From: Salinisphaera sp040361255
GTDB lineage: Bacteria > Pseudomonadota > Gammaproteobacteria > Nevskiales > Salinisphaeraceae
Assembly (NCBI RefSeq): GCF_040361255.1
Contig: NZ_APNG01000015.1
Span: 50,477 to 114,476, forward strand
Reading direction: 5' to 3'
DNA length: 64,000 nucleotides
The notes under the pieces are model-generated. The model searched no databases. It worked only from the letters and a program-made list of their open reading frames with translations, and was not told the DNA's origin. A program made the translations under genes and the position numbers. Positions 8,682 to 17,021 of the stretch are shown piece by piece. The stretch's first letter is position 1. The number at the start of each line of letters is the position of its first letter.

Positions 8682-9686
8682 ATGAAGAAGATAGCGATCG
8701 CACGGTTTGCCGTGATAGCCATCAGCGCGCTGGCCTGGGCCACGGGCGCTGCCGCCCAGCAGCAGGCGCCCAGCGATGCCGAAGCCGCACAGGTGCTCAA
8801 GAGCGCGCGGCCGCTGGCCGAGAACGGCAATGCCAATGCCCAGTACAACATGGGCGTGCTCTATGACGAGGGCTATGGCGTCGAGCAGGACTATGCCCAG
8901 GCGCGGGACTGGTACGAAAAGGCCGCCGCCCAGAATTATTCCAAGGCCGAACACAATCTCGGCATCATGTATCAGGAAGGCCATGGCGTGCCCCAGAGCG
9001 ATGCCAAGGCTGCGGAATGGTTCAAGCGCGCCGCCGAGCATGGCGAGCCGGCCGCACAGAACAATCTGGCCGTGTTGTACGTGCGCGGCAACGGGGTACG
9101 CCAGGATCTGGCCGAAGCGGCGCGCTGGGCGGCCAAGGCGGCCGCAGCCGGCAACGGTTCGGCCAAGAACAACCTGCCGCAGATCATGGAAAATCTGCCG
9201 CAATCGCGTATCGATGGTGATAACGTCAATATCCGTAGCCAGCCGAGTACCCGCGGGCGCGTACTGCGCCAGGCCGATCGCAATACGCGGGTGGCCGTGC
9301 TCGATTCGCGCGACGACTGGGCGCAGGTGGTATTCGGGGACGATTACACGGTCGGCTGGGTCGCGGACTTCCTGCTGGCCGGCTCGAGCGCGCCCATGGC
9401 CAACGCCTCGGCCAATAACGCCTCGAATCAGGGCAGCGAAGCGCCGCCCTCGGGCGATGATGCTGGGTCCGAATTGCCCCAGGGCGTGCCTGAAACCGGA
9501 CCGACGCGCTATATCGGTGGCGATGTGGTTAACGTGCGCTCGGGCCCGTCGACCGGCCACGGGGTCAAGTTCCAGGCCAAGCGCAACGAACGCGTGATGG
9601 TGACCGGGCGCGAAAAGGACTGGCGGCGTATTCGCTTCGACGATGGCCGTACCGGCTGGATCGCAGGGTTTCTGCTGGTCGAATAG
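8682..9686 (+). CDS. Periplasmic Sel1-repeat protein with two SH3b domains
   Basis: A 334-residue exported protein. The signal peptide ends near GAAA-QQQ (about residue 27). Three Sel1/TPR-like repeats follow (ANAQYNMGVLYDEGYGV, KAEHNLGIMYQEGHGV, PAAQNNLAVLYVRGNGV), then two bacterial SH3 modules (VNIRSQPSTRGRVLR...GWVADFLL and VNVRSGPSTGHGVKF...GWIAGFLL) joined by an S/N/P-rich linker. Sel1 repeats bind partner proteins and SH3b modules often bind murein, so a cell-wall-associated scaffold or sensor role is inferred. ATG 8682 is preferred because AAGGA precedes it at 8671. It ends at a strong bidirectional terminator. Confidence 0.88.
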   Translation: MKKIAIARFAVIAISALAWATGAAAQQQAPSDAEAAQVLKSARPLAENGNANAQYNMGVLYDEGYGVEQDYAQARDWYEKAAAQNYSKAEHNLGIMYQEGHGVPQSDAKAAEWFKRAAEHGEPAAQNNLAVLYVRGNGVRQDLAEAARWAAKAAAAGNGSAKNNLPQIMENLPQSRIDGDNVNIRSQPSTRGRVLRQADRNTRVAVLDSRDDWAQVVFGDDYTVGWVADFLLAGSSAPMANASANNASNQGSEAPPSGDDAGSELPQGVPETGPTRYIGGDVVNVRSGPSTGHGVKFQAKRNERVMVTGREKDWRRIRFDDGRTGWIAGFLLVE

Positions 9687-9715
9687 ACGATCGCGCGGGC
9701 GAACAGGCCTGACGT

Positions 9716-9750
9716 AAAAAAACCGGCACCCTCGGGCGCCGGTTTTTTTT
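9716..9750. terminator. Bidirectional Rho-independent terminator
   Basis: A-run, GC-rich stem (ACCGGC...GCCGGT, extended through CC/GG, loop around CTCG) and T-run lie between two convergent genes: the plus-strand Sel1/SH3 gene ends at 9686 and the minus-strand SDR gene ends at 9775. The symmetric A and T runs allow termination from both sides. Confidence 0.93.
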
Positions 9751-9774
9751 ATGGCCGGTGATCGGGCCCGCCAA

Positions 9775-10464
9775 TCAGCTGTCGATTTTCGGCGTGGGCC
9801 GCACCAGAATTTCGTTGACGTCGACACTGGCCGGACGCGATAGCGAAAACAACACCGCCTCGGCGATATCGTGATCGGTCAGCGCGTGCTCCGGTTTGTC
9901 GTCGAAGAAGGGTGTATCCACCATGCCCGGCTCGATGAGCGTGACCCGGATGCCCGTGCCCCGCAGTTCCTCGCGCACGCCGTAGCCGATTGCGGAGACA
10001 GCCCATTTCGTGGCGCTGTACATGGAACCGGGGATGGTCGTGCGTCCGGCGGCCGAACCGGTAATCAACAGGTGGCCACGGCTGTCCTTGAGCGCCTGCG
10101 CGCAGGCCTGGATAGTCAGCCCGACGCCGTAGACGTTGGTCAGGATCATGTCCTTCCAGACATCGCTATCGGCGCCACAGAAGCCGCCGGGACGCCCGCC
10201 GATACCGGCATTCGCGAAAACGGCATCGATCCGGCCGAAGTGCGCCAGTGTGCGCTCGACCATGGCTTGCTGGGAGGCCTTGTCGGTTACGTCACATTCA
10301 AGCGCAAGGGCGGCCTCGCTGCCGAGTTCGTCGACCAGCGCGTCGAGCTTGTCGATCGAACGCGCGGCCAGCGCCACGCGATAACCCTGCGCGACGGCAT
10401 GCCGCGCAGTCGCTGCGCCGATGCCGCTGGAAGCGCCGGTTATCAGAAGAACGGGATCGGCCAT
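9775..10464 (-). CDS. Short-chain dehydrogenase/reductase (classical SDR)
   Basis: About 229 residues with the classical SDR signature: TGASSGIG nucleotide-binding turn at the N-terminus, ECDVTD acidic motif, NAG (FANAGIGG), catalytic Ser in ITGSAAG and YSATK with the catalytic Tyr and Lys. IEPGMVDTPFF fits the PG motif. It resembles the YdfG/serine-dehydrogenase-like group, but the substrate is unknown. A GTG start three codons upstream is possible; ATG 10464 with AGGTG six bases before is preferred. It is probably transcribed alone, as a hairpin separates it from the FKBP gene. Confidence 0.88.
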   Translation of the reverse strand: MADPVLLITGASSGIGAATARHAVAQGYRVALAARSIDKLDALVDELGSEAALALECDVTDKASQQAMVERTLAHFGRIDAVFANAGIGGRPGGFCGADSDVWKDMILTNVYGVGLTIQACAQALKDSRGHLLITGSAAGRTTIPGSMYSATKWAVSAIGYGVREELRGTGIRVTLIEPGMVDTPFFDDKPEHALTDHDIAEAVLFSLSRPASVDVNEILVRPTPKIDS

Positions 10465-10521
10465 GACAATCACCTAATGTATTGGGTCGATAGGCCGCGT
10501 GCGAACGTATCCGTTATATGT

Positions 10522-10553
10522 CTGGCGCGGCCGTAAGGTCACGGCCGCGCCAG
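10522..10553 (-). terminator. Hairpin after the SlyD-like gene
   Basis: A perfect 13-bp inverted repeat (CTGGCGCGGCCGT at 10522-10534 and its complement at 10541-10553) with a 6-nt loop lies 112 nt beyond the stop of the FKBP gene. No T run follows on the minus strand, so it may be a Rho-assisted or stabilising hairpin. Confidence 0.45.
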
Positions 10554-10664
10554 TTTACGCGGCTGTCCAAAGCGGACTACGTTGTGCGGGCGCGTGCCGC
10601 CGATGGGCACCTTGCCCGCCAGGCGCGCATGGAGCGCACCCGCGTAGTCGCTGACCAAACGGCG

Positions 10665-11144
10665 CTAGCCGTGGGTCGAGCCGTCGTGCACGTGGCCGTG
10701 CTCGATTTCTTCGCTGCTGGCTTCGCGTACGTCGTGGATATTGACGGTGAAGTTCAGCGTCTGACCGGCGAGCACGTGGTTGCCGTCGACGGTGACTTCC
10801 TCGCCTTCGACTTCCTTGACGGTCACGATCATCGGGCCGGCATCCGACTCGGCACGAAAGCTCATGCCCGGCGCCAGTTCGTCTACGCCCTGGAAGGCGT
10901 CGCGGCTGACTTTCTGCACCAGCTCTTCACGATAGGGGCCATAGCCTTCTTCCGGTTCGACGGTCGCCTTGACTTCATCGCCCTGGGCATGACCTTCGAT
11001 CGCCTTTTCAAGCCCCGGCACGATGTTGCCGTGGCCGTGGAGATAGGCCAGCGGCTGACCTTCGCTCGACTGATCGATGATTTCGCCGTCCGTGTCGCGC
11101 AGCACGTAATAAATGCTTACGACGCTGTCCTGCTTGGCTTCCAT
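10665..11144 (-). CDS. slyD: SlyD-like FKBP-type peptidyl-prolyl isomerase
   Basis: A 159-residue prolyl isomerase and chaperone with the SlyD/FkpB layout: an FKBP half-domain (SIYYVLRDTDGEIIDQSS...LAYLHGHGNIVPGLEKAIEGHAQGD), an inserted chaperone flap, and return to FKBP at NHVLAGQTLNFTVNIHDVREAS. The C-terminus is His-rich (HGHVHDGSTHG), shorter than the metal-binding tail of E. coli SlyD but of the same style. ATG 11144 is preferred; the longer reading begins with TTG and adds a non-conserved SFIRDKTERTN leader. Single-gene unit. Confidence 0.88.
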   Translation of the reverse strand: MEAKQDSVVSIYYVLRDTDGEIIDQSSEGQPLAYLHGHGNIVPGLEKAIEGHAQGDEVKATVEPEEGYGPYREELVQKVSRDAFQGVDELAPGMSFRAESDAGPMIVTVKEVEGEEVTVDGNHVLAGQTLNFTVNIHDVREASSEEIEHGHVHDGSTHG

Positions 11145-11285
11145 GTTGGTTCGCTCTGTTTTGTCGCGTATGAACGACAAGACGTTGCGACGATCTGGAA
11201 AAAAACAATGCCTATGACGAGAAAATCCGCCTGAAAAAGCCCATTCGGCGGTAGAAACGCGCCGCTGGCGGCCGGACTGGCCATG

Positions 11286-11312
11286 AAAAAGCCGGGCAGC
11301 GCCCGGCTTTTT
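11286..11312. terminator. Rho-independent terminator of the OsmC gene
   Basis: AAAAAGCCGGGC (11286-11297) pairs perfectly with 11301-11312, leaving a 3-nt loop. The run of Ts on the minus strand terminates the OsmC transcript that ends at 11342; the structure is symmetric and may work in both directions. Confidence 0.88.
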
Positions 11313-11341
11313 CGATCAACGGGATTGTGTGATCGCGTCGA

Positions 11342-11767
11342 TCAGTTCTCCAGCTTGGCGTCCAGATCGATCTGGGCACCCTGGTACAGGCGCGATACCG
11401 GGCAAGCCTGCTTGGCCTTGGCGGCAATATCCTCGAACTCGCTGGCCTCGATGCCGGGCACCTGGCCGCGGGTGATGAGTTCGATACGCTCGATCGTGGG
11501 CGTGCCGTCGACCGAAAAATGCACTTTCGCCTGCGTCTTCACCGAATCCGGCGTATGACCGGCTTCGGCGAGCATGGCCGAGAACTGCATCGAAAAGCAG
11601 CCGGCGTGTGCTGCGCCGATCAGCTCTTCCGGATTGGTGCCGGTGCCATCCTCGAAACGGGTCTTGAACGAGAACTGGCCTTCATAGGCGCCGCTTTCGA
11701 GCGACATGTAGCCCTTGCCGGATTTCAAATCACCTTGCCACTGCGCGTCAGCCTTGCGAACGGGCAT
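11342..11767 (-). CDS. osmC: OsmC-family peroxiredoxin
   Basis: Thiol peroxidase for organic hydroperoxides, usually induced by osmotic stress. 141 residues, the usual length. The two redox cysteines are visible: C57 in GAAHAGCFSM and C122 in AKQACPVSRL. The sequence begins MPVRKADAQWQGDLKSGKG, closer to OsmC than to Ohr (which starts with a different strand and has VNPEQL). GAGGAG lies 7 nt before the ATG. A 12-bp palindrome sits about 65 nt upstream. Monocistronic, with its own terminator. Confidence 0.92.
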   Translation of the reverse strand: MPVRKADAQWQGDLKSGKGYMSLESGAYEGQFSFKTRFEDGTGTNPEELIGAAHAGCFSMQFSAMLAEAGHTPDSVKTQAKVHFSVDGTPTIERIELITRGQVPGIEASEFEDIAAKAKQACPVSRLYQGAQIDLDAKLEN

Positions 11768-11831
11768 ACAGAACTCCTCATGCGATTGGTGTGCTATCGA
11801 ACGTTACGGGCGATCGCCGTCGAACACAAGT

Positions 11832-11843
11832 ATTGTGCACAAT
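11832..11843. promoter_or_regulatory. Palindrome upstream of osmC
   Basis: ATTGTGCACAAT is a perfect 12-bp palindrome 65 nt before the OsmC start, in an otherwise AT-richer patch. The position fits an operator or activator site; no regulator can be named. Confidence 0.35.
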
Positions 11844-11862
11844 CTAATTTGAGGCGGTTGTA

Positions 11863-12657
11863 TCAGTGGGCATAAATCATCTTGCGCGTCATGCCGCCGT
11901 CCACCACCAGCGTCTGGCCGGTGATGAATCCCGCCTGATCGCTGCATAGAAAAGCCACCATGGCCGCAATATCCGCGCCACGGCCGACCCGTCCGGCTGG
12001 ATGCTGTTCGTGGTCTATGGCGCGCAGCGCATCGGGTGACTCGGCCTGCGGTTGTTCGTCGCGTACGTCGATCCAGCCGGGTGCCACCGCATTGACCCGG
12101 ATCTGCGGGCCGAGGCTGACCGATAGTGCATGGGTCAGGGCCACGATACCGCCCTTGCTGGCGGCATAGGCTTCGGTGTGGGGTTCGGATTGATAGGCCC
12201 GGGTCGAGGCCATGTTGACGATGCTGCCGCCGCTTCGGCGTAGCCAGGGTGTGCAATGTTTCGCGCACAGAAAGTAGCCGCTGAGGTTGACGCCGATCAC
12301 GCGGTTCCAGTCTTCCAGCGACAGCGCTTCGATCGGTGCGTTGAACGGATCGGCAATGCCGGCATTATTGACCAGCACATCGAGGCGACCGCAGGCGTCC
12401 GTGAGGCGGGTGATTGCGTCGATGACGGCGGCTTCATTGGCCACATCGGCGACAAGCCGCACCACGCGACGCTCGACGTCCGGTTCGTGCCGGGCCAACT
12501 GCCGGCACAGATCGGCCAGTGCCTGGCCGTCGTGGTCGAGTGCGCCCACGATAAACCCGTCATCGAGCAACCGGCGCGTGACGGCGCGGCCGATACCGCA
12601 CGCAGCGCCGGTTACCAGGGCAGCTGGGGCGTTATCGTGTTGCTGTGCGTACGTCAT
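11863..12657 (-). CDS. Short-chain dehydrogenase/reductase (FabG/glucose-dehydrogenase-like)
   Basis: A 264-residue classical SDR: TGAACGIG cofactor loop, VNNAGIADP, catalytic Ser in NMASTRAY, YAASK catalytic Tyr and Lys, and VAPGWID after beta-6. The end GFITGQTLVVDGGMTRKM matches the typical C-terminus of FabG-like enzymes that use an alcohol substrate. The start ATG 12657 has GGAG nine bases before. Its stop lies 95 bp upstream of osmC, which has its own palindrome, so co-transcription is possible but not required. Substrate unknown. Confidence 0.9.
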   Translation of the reverse strand: MTYAQQHDNAPAALVTGAACGIGRAVTRRLLDDGFIVGALDHDGQALADLCRQLARHEPDVERRVVRLVADVANEAAVIDAITRLTDACGRLDVLVNNAGIADPFNAPIEALSLEDWNRVIGVNLSGYFLCAKHCTPWLRRSGGSIVNMASTRAYQSEPHTEAYAASKGGIVALTHALSVSLGPQIRVNAVAPGWIDVRDEQPQAESPDALRAIDHEQHPAGRVGRGADIAAMVAFLCSDQAGFITGQTLVVDGGMTRKMIYAH

Positions 12658-12748
12658 CCGGGCTCCAGTCGGTTGTGCCTTTCAAAGGCATTGGCCGATG
12701 TCTATCTGGCATTGGCGCGCCAGGGGTCACGCTGATGATAGCGGGCAC

Positions 12749-12782
12749 AAAAAAAGCCCGCCGCATACGCGACGGGCTTTTC
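12749..12782 (-). terminator. Rho-independent terminator of the small lipoprotein gene
   Basis: GCCCG-CCGC / GCGaCGGGC stem (12756-12777, loop ATAC) preceded on the plus strand by an A run, which is a T run for the minus-strand transcript. It lies about 30 nt past the lipoprotein stop. Confidence 0.85.
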
Positions 12783-12811
12783 GCAATCCGCGGATTGCGG
12801 CGAGACCAGCC

Positions 12812-13036
12812 TTAGCTGTTGTCGTCGGCCGCGTCTTCCATCGAATCGCCCGCGTCTTCCATGGAGTCCTGGATGTCGTCGCCGGCATCTTCCATGCTGT
12901 CCTGCGCGTTGTCGGTGGCATTGTCGATGCTCTCACCGGCATTTTCGGCGGGGCCATCGTTATCACAGGCGGCCAGGCTCAGCGTGCCCAGGCCCAGCAT
13001 CATGGCCAGCAGCAGGGTGGTCAGTTTCTTTTGCAT
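12812..13036 (-). CDS. Small acidic lipoprotein with 11-residue repeats
   Basis: A 74-residue protein. Residues 1-23 are a lipoprotein signal peptide with lipobox SLAAC, then an extremely acidic mature part of about 50 residues without aromatic residues. The unit QDSMEDAGD recurs exactly 11 residues apart and a third, shorter copy (DSMEDAAD) follows. An 11-residue periodicity is typical of LEA-type amphipathic helices and some disordered stress proteins. No known family is recognised with certainty. GGAGTCG precedes the ATG and a strong terminator follows, so the gene is very probably real. Function is inferred only loosely as envelope stress or osmotic protection. Confidence 0.82.
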   Translation of the reverse strand: MQKKLTTLLLAMMLGLGTLSLAACDNDGPAENAGESIDNATDNAQDSMEDAGDDIQDSMEDAGDSMEDAADDNS

Positions 13037-13268
13037 AGTCGACTCCTTGAGTTCGGTAAATGAAGCTCTGCTTTACTACGCGAGGATCACGCCCCCGGCA
13101 GAACTTGGACCAAAGTATAAAGCACGCGAAGCTTTCCCGTATATGAATCACGACAAACCGGAAATATTTTTTTCCTTATTCGTCCGCTATCGAAATGCTC
13201 TCGCGACGGGCATGTAGCGCCACATGCGCGCTTAATCAATCCGAAAAATCACGTATTTTCGTGTCGGT

Positions 13269-14459
13269 TTAATAATCGATATCGACACAGGCCGCGCTAC
13301 GCCGGGCCTTGGCGCGTGCTTCGTCGATGTCATGCGCCCGTGCCAGCGCCACCCCCAGACGCCGCGCGCCGTCGATTTCGGGTTTGCCGAACAGACGCAA
13401 TTCGGTGTCGGCCTCGGCCAGCGCCTGGGCCAGACCGTGGTAGCGCATCTGTCGGCTCTGGCCTTCGCCGATGATCACAGCCGATGCACAGGCGCCGCGC
13501 TGTTCGATATACGGAATGGGTAAACCGAGAATGGCGCGGGCGTGCAGTGCGAATTCGGACAGATTCTGGCCGACGAGGGTCACCAGCCCCGTGTCGTGGG
13601 GTCGCGGCGAAACTTCCGAAAACCAGACGCGGTCGCCAGCCACGAAGAATTCCACGCCGAACAGGCCGTGCCCGCCGAGGGCGTCGGTGATCGCGCGCGC
13701 CTGACGCTGCGCCTCGGCGAGCGCGGCTTCGCTCATGGGCTGCGGCTGCCAGGACTCGTGGTAATCGCCGCCGACCTGCCGATGGCCAATCGGCGCGCAA
13801 AAGCTGGTGCCATCCACATGGCGCACGGTCAGCAGGGTGATTTCGTAGTCGAATTCGATGAAACCTTCGACGATCACGCGCGAGTTGTCGCCGCGCTTGC
13901 CGCGCCCGCCGGATTGCGAGTAGGTCCAGGCGCGGTCGATGTCGGATTCGCTGTGCACCGTGCTCTGGCCCTTGCCGGACGACGACATCACCGGTTTGAC
14001 CACGCAGGGCAGGCCGATGGCCTCGATCGCGGCGCGATAGTCGGCCTCGGTTCCGGCAAAGCGGTAGGGCGAGGTGGGCAGGTCCAGTTCCTCGGCGGCC
14101 AGACGGCGAATGCCTTCGCGATCCATGGTCAGACGAGCCGCGCGGGCGGTGGGGACCACGGTATAGCCTTCATCTTCGAGTTCGATCAGCGTTGCGGTCG
14201 CGATGGCTTCGATCTCGGGCACGATCAATGCCGGGCGCTCGGATTCGATGACCTGGCGCAGGGCATCGCCGTCGCCCATATCCAGTACATGGTGGCGGTG
14301 CGCGACCTGCATCGCCGGCGCGCGATCATAGCGATCCACCGCAATGACTTCGCAGCCCAGGCGCTGGAGTTCGATCGCGACCTCCTTACCGAGTTCGCCG
14401 CTGCCCAGCAGCATGACGCGTGTGCCGGTATCCGAACCGGGCGTGCCGATCGTGCTCAT
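13269..14459 (-). CDS. purT: Formate-dependent phosphoribosylglycinamide formyltransferase (GAR transformylase 2)
   Basis: ATP-grasp enzyme making formyl-GAR from GAR, formate and ATP, a step of purine synthesis. About 396 residues against 392 in E. coli, with near-identical blocks: TRVMLLGSGELGKEVAIE, VPEIEAIAT, LTMDREGIRRLAAEE, CVVKPVMSSSGKGQS, GHRQVGGDYHESWQPQ, FSEVSPRPHDTG and LFGKPEIDGARRLGVALA. The start is set at ATG 14459 (MSTIGTPG) with AGGA upstream; the frame continues another 33 codons but that part is unlike PurT. It diverges from the CoA-transferase operon across about 110 bp. Confidence 0.96.
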   Translation of the reverse strand: MSTIGTPGSDTGTRVMLLGSGELGKEVAIELQRLGCEVIAVDRYDRAPAMQVAHRHHVLDMGDGDALRQVIESERPALIVPEIEAIATATLIELEDEGYTVVPTARAARLTMDREGIRRLAAEELDLPTSPYRFAGTEADYRAAIEAIGLPCVVKPVMSSSGKGQSTVHSESDIDRAWTYSQSGGRGKRGDNSRVIVEGFIEFDYEITLLTVRHVDGTSFCAPIGHRQVGGDYHESWQPQPMSEAALAEAQRQARAITDALGGHGLFGVEFFVAGDRVWFSEVSPRPHDTGLVTLVGQNLSEFALHARAILGLPIPYIEQRGACASAVIIGEGQSRQMRYHGLAQALAEADTELRLFGKPEIDGARRLGVALARAHDIDEARAKARRSAACVDIDY

Positions 14460-14570
14460 TGAAAATCCTGGCCGAGGTGGAAAACAAACAGGCGCCATTG
14501 TCGCCAAGCGCGGCCCTGCTTGAAAGCCTGCTGCGTTGGCGACGTGCCCGCGGGGCATTAAACTGGCGTC

Positions 14571-15773
14571 ATGAAACAGCCTTTGTCCGGTTATCGCGTC
14601 ATCGATACCACTGCCATGGTGTCCGGCCCGCTGGCGACCATGCAGTTGGCCGATCAGGGCGCCGATGTGCTCAAGATCGAACGCCCGGAGGTGGGTGATT
14701 ACACGCGGCTTGCCTCGAATCGGCGTAACGGTTTTTCCGCGAGTTATCTCAACAACAACCGCAACAAGCGCTCGGTCGCGCTCAATCTCAAGGACAAGGC
14801 CGGGCGTGATGCGCTGCTGCGCCTGTGTGCGGATGCGGATGTATTCGTACAGAATTTTCGCCCCGGCGTGGCCGAGCGCATGGGCATTGGCGAAGACGAC
14901 ATACGGGCGGTCGCCCCGGACATCATTTACTGCTCGATCAGCGGTTTTGGGGATGCCGGGCCGTATGCGAGCTATCCGGTCTACGATCCGCTGGTCCAGG
15001 CGTTATCGAGTCTGGCCAGTATTCAGGGCGGCGCCGATACTGCGCGTCCGCGCCTGGTTCGTACCATCGTGCCCGACAAGCTCACCGGCTACATCGCGGC
15101 CCAGGCGATTACCGCCGCGCTGCTCGCGCGTGCCAACGGTGCACCGGGCCAGCATGTGCGCGTGTCGATGCTCGATGCAGTCATCGATTTTCTCTGGCAT
15201 TCCGACATGAACAGCCAGACGTTCGTCGGCGACGAGTTCGATCAGGCCAAGGCCGCCAGCTTCATCGACCTCATCTACGAAACCACCACGGGCTATATCA
15301 GCGTGGCCGTGCAGACCGACAAGGAGTGGCAGGCGTTGATTGGCGCGCTCGATACGCCCGAATGGAACGACGACCCGCGCTTTGCCACGCCCGCAGACCG
15401 CCAGGACCATATCGACGCGCGACTCGAACTCACCCAGCAAAAGCTAGCCGAAAACAGTGCCGAACACTGGCTTGCGCGACTGAGCGAATACGGTGTGCCC
15501 TGTGCGCCGGTGCTCACCCGTACCGATTTGTTGTCGCACGATCAGATCGCGGCCAACGCCATTGTCATGGAAACCGATCACGCCGAGGCGGGGCGGTTGC
15601 GACAGGCGCGTCCCGCCGCGCGTTTTTCGGCCATGCCGGTCGCCGATTATCGCGGCGCGCCCGCGCTCGGCGCGGATACGCGCGCAGTGCTCGCCGAGCA
15701 CGGGTTTTCCGAGTCGGATATCGATACGCTCGCCCGATCCGGGGCGATCGGCCCGAACCAAGAGGCGTCATGA
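14571..15773 (+). CDS. CaiB/BaiF family (type III) CoA-transferase
   Basis: A 400-residue family III CoA-transferase that moves CoA between carboxylic acids. Typical motifs: LSGYRVIDTTAMVSGPLATMQLADQGADVLKIERPE at the N-terminus, NNNRNKRSVALNLK, FRPGVAERMGIG and YCSISGFGDAGPY. D202 in VRVSMLDAVIDF is the likely catalytic aspartate by analogy with formyl-CoA transferase. Its stop overlaps the ATG of the following glutathione-transferase gene by 4 bp. Natural substrate unknown; a catabolic dicarboxylate or hydroxyacid is a guess from the family. Confidence 0.9.
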   Translation: MKQPLSGYRVIDTTAMVSGPLATMQLADQGADVLKIERPEVGDYTRLASNRRNGFSASYLNNNRNKRSVALNLKDKAGRDALLRLCADADVFVQNFRPGVAERMGIGEDDIRAVAPDIIYCSISGFGDAGPYASYPVYDPLVQALSSLASIQGGADTARPRLVRTIVPDKLTGYIAAQAITAALLARANGAPGQHVRVSMLDAVIDFLWHSDMNSQTFVGDEFDQAKAASFIDLIYETTTGYISVAVQTDKEWQALIGALDTPEWNDDPRFATPADRQDHIDARLELTQQKLAENSAEHWLARLSEYGVPCAPVLTRTDLLSHDQIAANAIVMETDHAEAGRLRQARPAARFSAMPVADYRGAPALGADTRAVLAEHGFSESDIDTLARSGAIGPNQEAS

Positions 15774-16480
15774 TCGATTTCTATTACTGGCCCACGCCCA
15801 ACGGCTGGAAGATATCCATCCTGCTCGAAGAGCTGGGGCTGGACTACAGGCTGATTCCGGTGGATATCAACGCGGGTGATCAGTTCGAGCCCGCGTTTCT
15901 GGAAATCTCGCCCAATAACCGCATGCCGGCCATCGTCGACCACGACCCGGCACCCGGCTATGGCGATACGCCATTATCGATCTTCGAATCGGGCGCGATT
16001 GCACGCTATCTGGCGGCCAAGAGCGGGCAACTCATGCCCGACGACGCACGCCTGCGCACCGAAATCGACGAATGGCTGTTCTGGCAGGTCGGCAATCTCG
16101 GGCCGATGGGCGGGCAGATGAGTCATTTCGTCAACTACGCCCCGGGCGAGCACCCGTATTCCTACAAGCGCTATACCGGCGAATATCACCGCTGTCTGGG
16201 GGTGCTCGAGCGCCGCCTTGCCGAGCGCGATTATCTGGTGGGCGAAATCTATACCATCGCCGATATCATCAACTGGCCGTGGGTGCTCATCGCCAAGGCC
16301 ATGGGCCAGCCGCTCGACGAATTTCCGCGCGTGGCGGCCTGGCGGGCGCGTATCAAGCAGCGCCCGGCCGTGCAGCGCGGGGTCGATCTTGGCAAGCAGT
16401 GGCGTGGTGGTCAGCCCAAGACCGAAGAAGCACGCCAGCGTTTGTTCAACCAAACCGCCGACACCGTGCGCGGGCGCTAG
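15770..16480 (+). CDS. Glutathione S-transferase family protein (YfcG/YghU-like)
   Basis: A 236-residue GST: thioredoxin-like N-domain (MIDFYYWPTPNGWKISILLEE, cis-Pro region NNRMPAIVDHD, ESGAIARYLA) and an all-helical C-domain with MGGQMSHFVNYAP, a motif characteristic of the Nu-class disulfide-bond reductases YfcG and YghU. In that class a Thr/Asn near the N-terminus rather than a Tyr contacts glutathione; TPNGWK fits. ATG 15770 overlaps the upstream stop (ATGA), so the two genes are translationally coupled. It probably handles a thiol or electrophile linked to the CoA-transferase pathway, which is inference. Confidence 0.9.
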   Translation: MIDFYYWPTPNGWKISILLEELGLDYRLIPVDINAGDQFEPAFLEISPNNRMPAIVDHDPAPGYGDTPLSIFESGAIARYLAAKSGQLMPDDARLRTEIDEWLFWQVGNLGPMGGQMSHFVNYAPGEHPYSYKRYTGEYHRCLGVLERRLAERDYLVGEIYTIADIINWPWVLIAKAMGQPLDEFPRVAAWRARIKQRPAVQRGVDLGKQWRGGQPKTEEARQRLFNQTADTVRGR

Positions 16481-16518
16481 CGCACGGTTGCAGATTAAAA
16501 GCCTTTCAAGGGGAGATC

Positions 16519-16947
16519 ATGTTCGCGTTCATCAAAGCCTTTATTGCCGGTTTTGTATCCACATTGACGTTTCATCAGGGCCTGTTGTGGCTGTTCGTCG
16601 CGGCCGGCGTGCTGTCGGGCGCGAATACCTGGAACATGGCGCCGGTGCCGCCCTTCGGCGTGCCTTCGGTCATATCCCTGGCGTTCTGGGGCGGGCTATG
16701 GGGCATGCTCCTATGGCTTTTGATTCGTCGTGCCCTGGCCGCCGGCTATTACGTGGGCGCGATCATTCTCGGCGCGATCGGCCCGACGCTGGTGTATCTG
16801 TTTGTCGTGCAGTGGCTCAAGGGCCAGTCGATGGCCGAAATCTTCGATCACCTGAGCATGGCGCGGGTGGGCATCGGCCTGGCGCTCAACGGCTGCTGGG
16901 GCCTGGGCGTGGCCGTGCTGATGCGAATCATGCATCCGCCGCGCTGA
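16519..16947 (+). CDS. Four-helix membrane protein, function unknown
   Basis: A 142-residue protein with about four hydrophobic segments (around 5-33, 48-70, 74-100, 115-136) and few charged residues. ATG 16519 follows AAGGGGAGA, an excellent ribosome site, 38 nt after the GST stop and in the same direction, so it probably belongs to that operon. No family is recognised. It ends in MRIMHPPR before a GC-rich hairpin. Confidence 0.75.
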   Translation: MFAFIKAFIAGFVSTLTFHQGLLWLFVAAGVLSGANTWNMAPVPPFGVPSVISLAFWGGLWGMLLWLLIRRALAAGYYVGAIILGAIGPTLVYLFVVQWLKGQSMAEIFDHLSMARVGIGLALNGCWGLGVAVLMRIMHPPR

Positions 16948-16960
16948 ATACGACGTGCGC

Positions 16961-16988
16961 GGCCGCCGGGCGGTTGGGCCCGGCGGCC
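16961..16988. terminator. GC-rich hairpin between convergent genes
   Basis: GGCCGCCGGGC (16961-16971) pairs perfectly with 16978-16988 around a 6-nt loop, between the membrane-protein stop (16947) and the kinase stop (17022). There is no T run on either side; termination is inferred from position. Confidence 0.5.
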
Positions 16989-17021
16989 TCGCGATCCGGA
17001 TCCATCTAGTACCCGGCGGTT

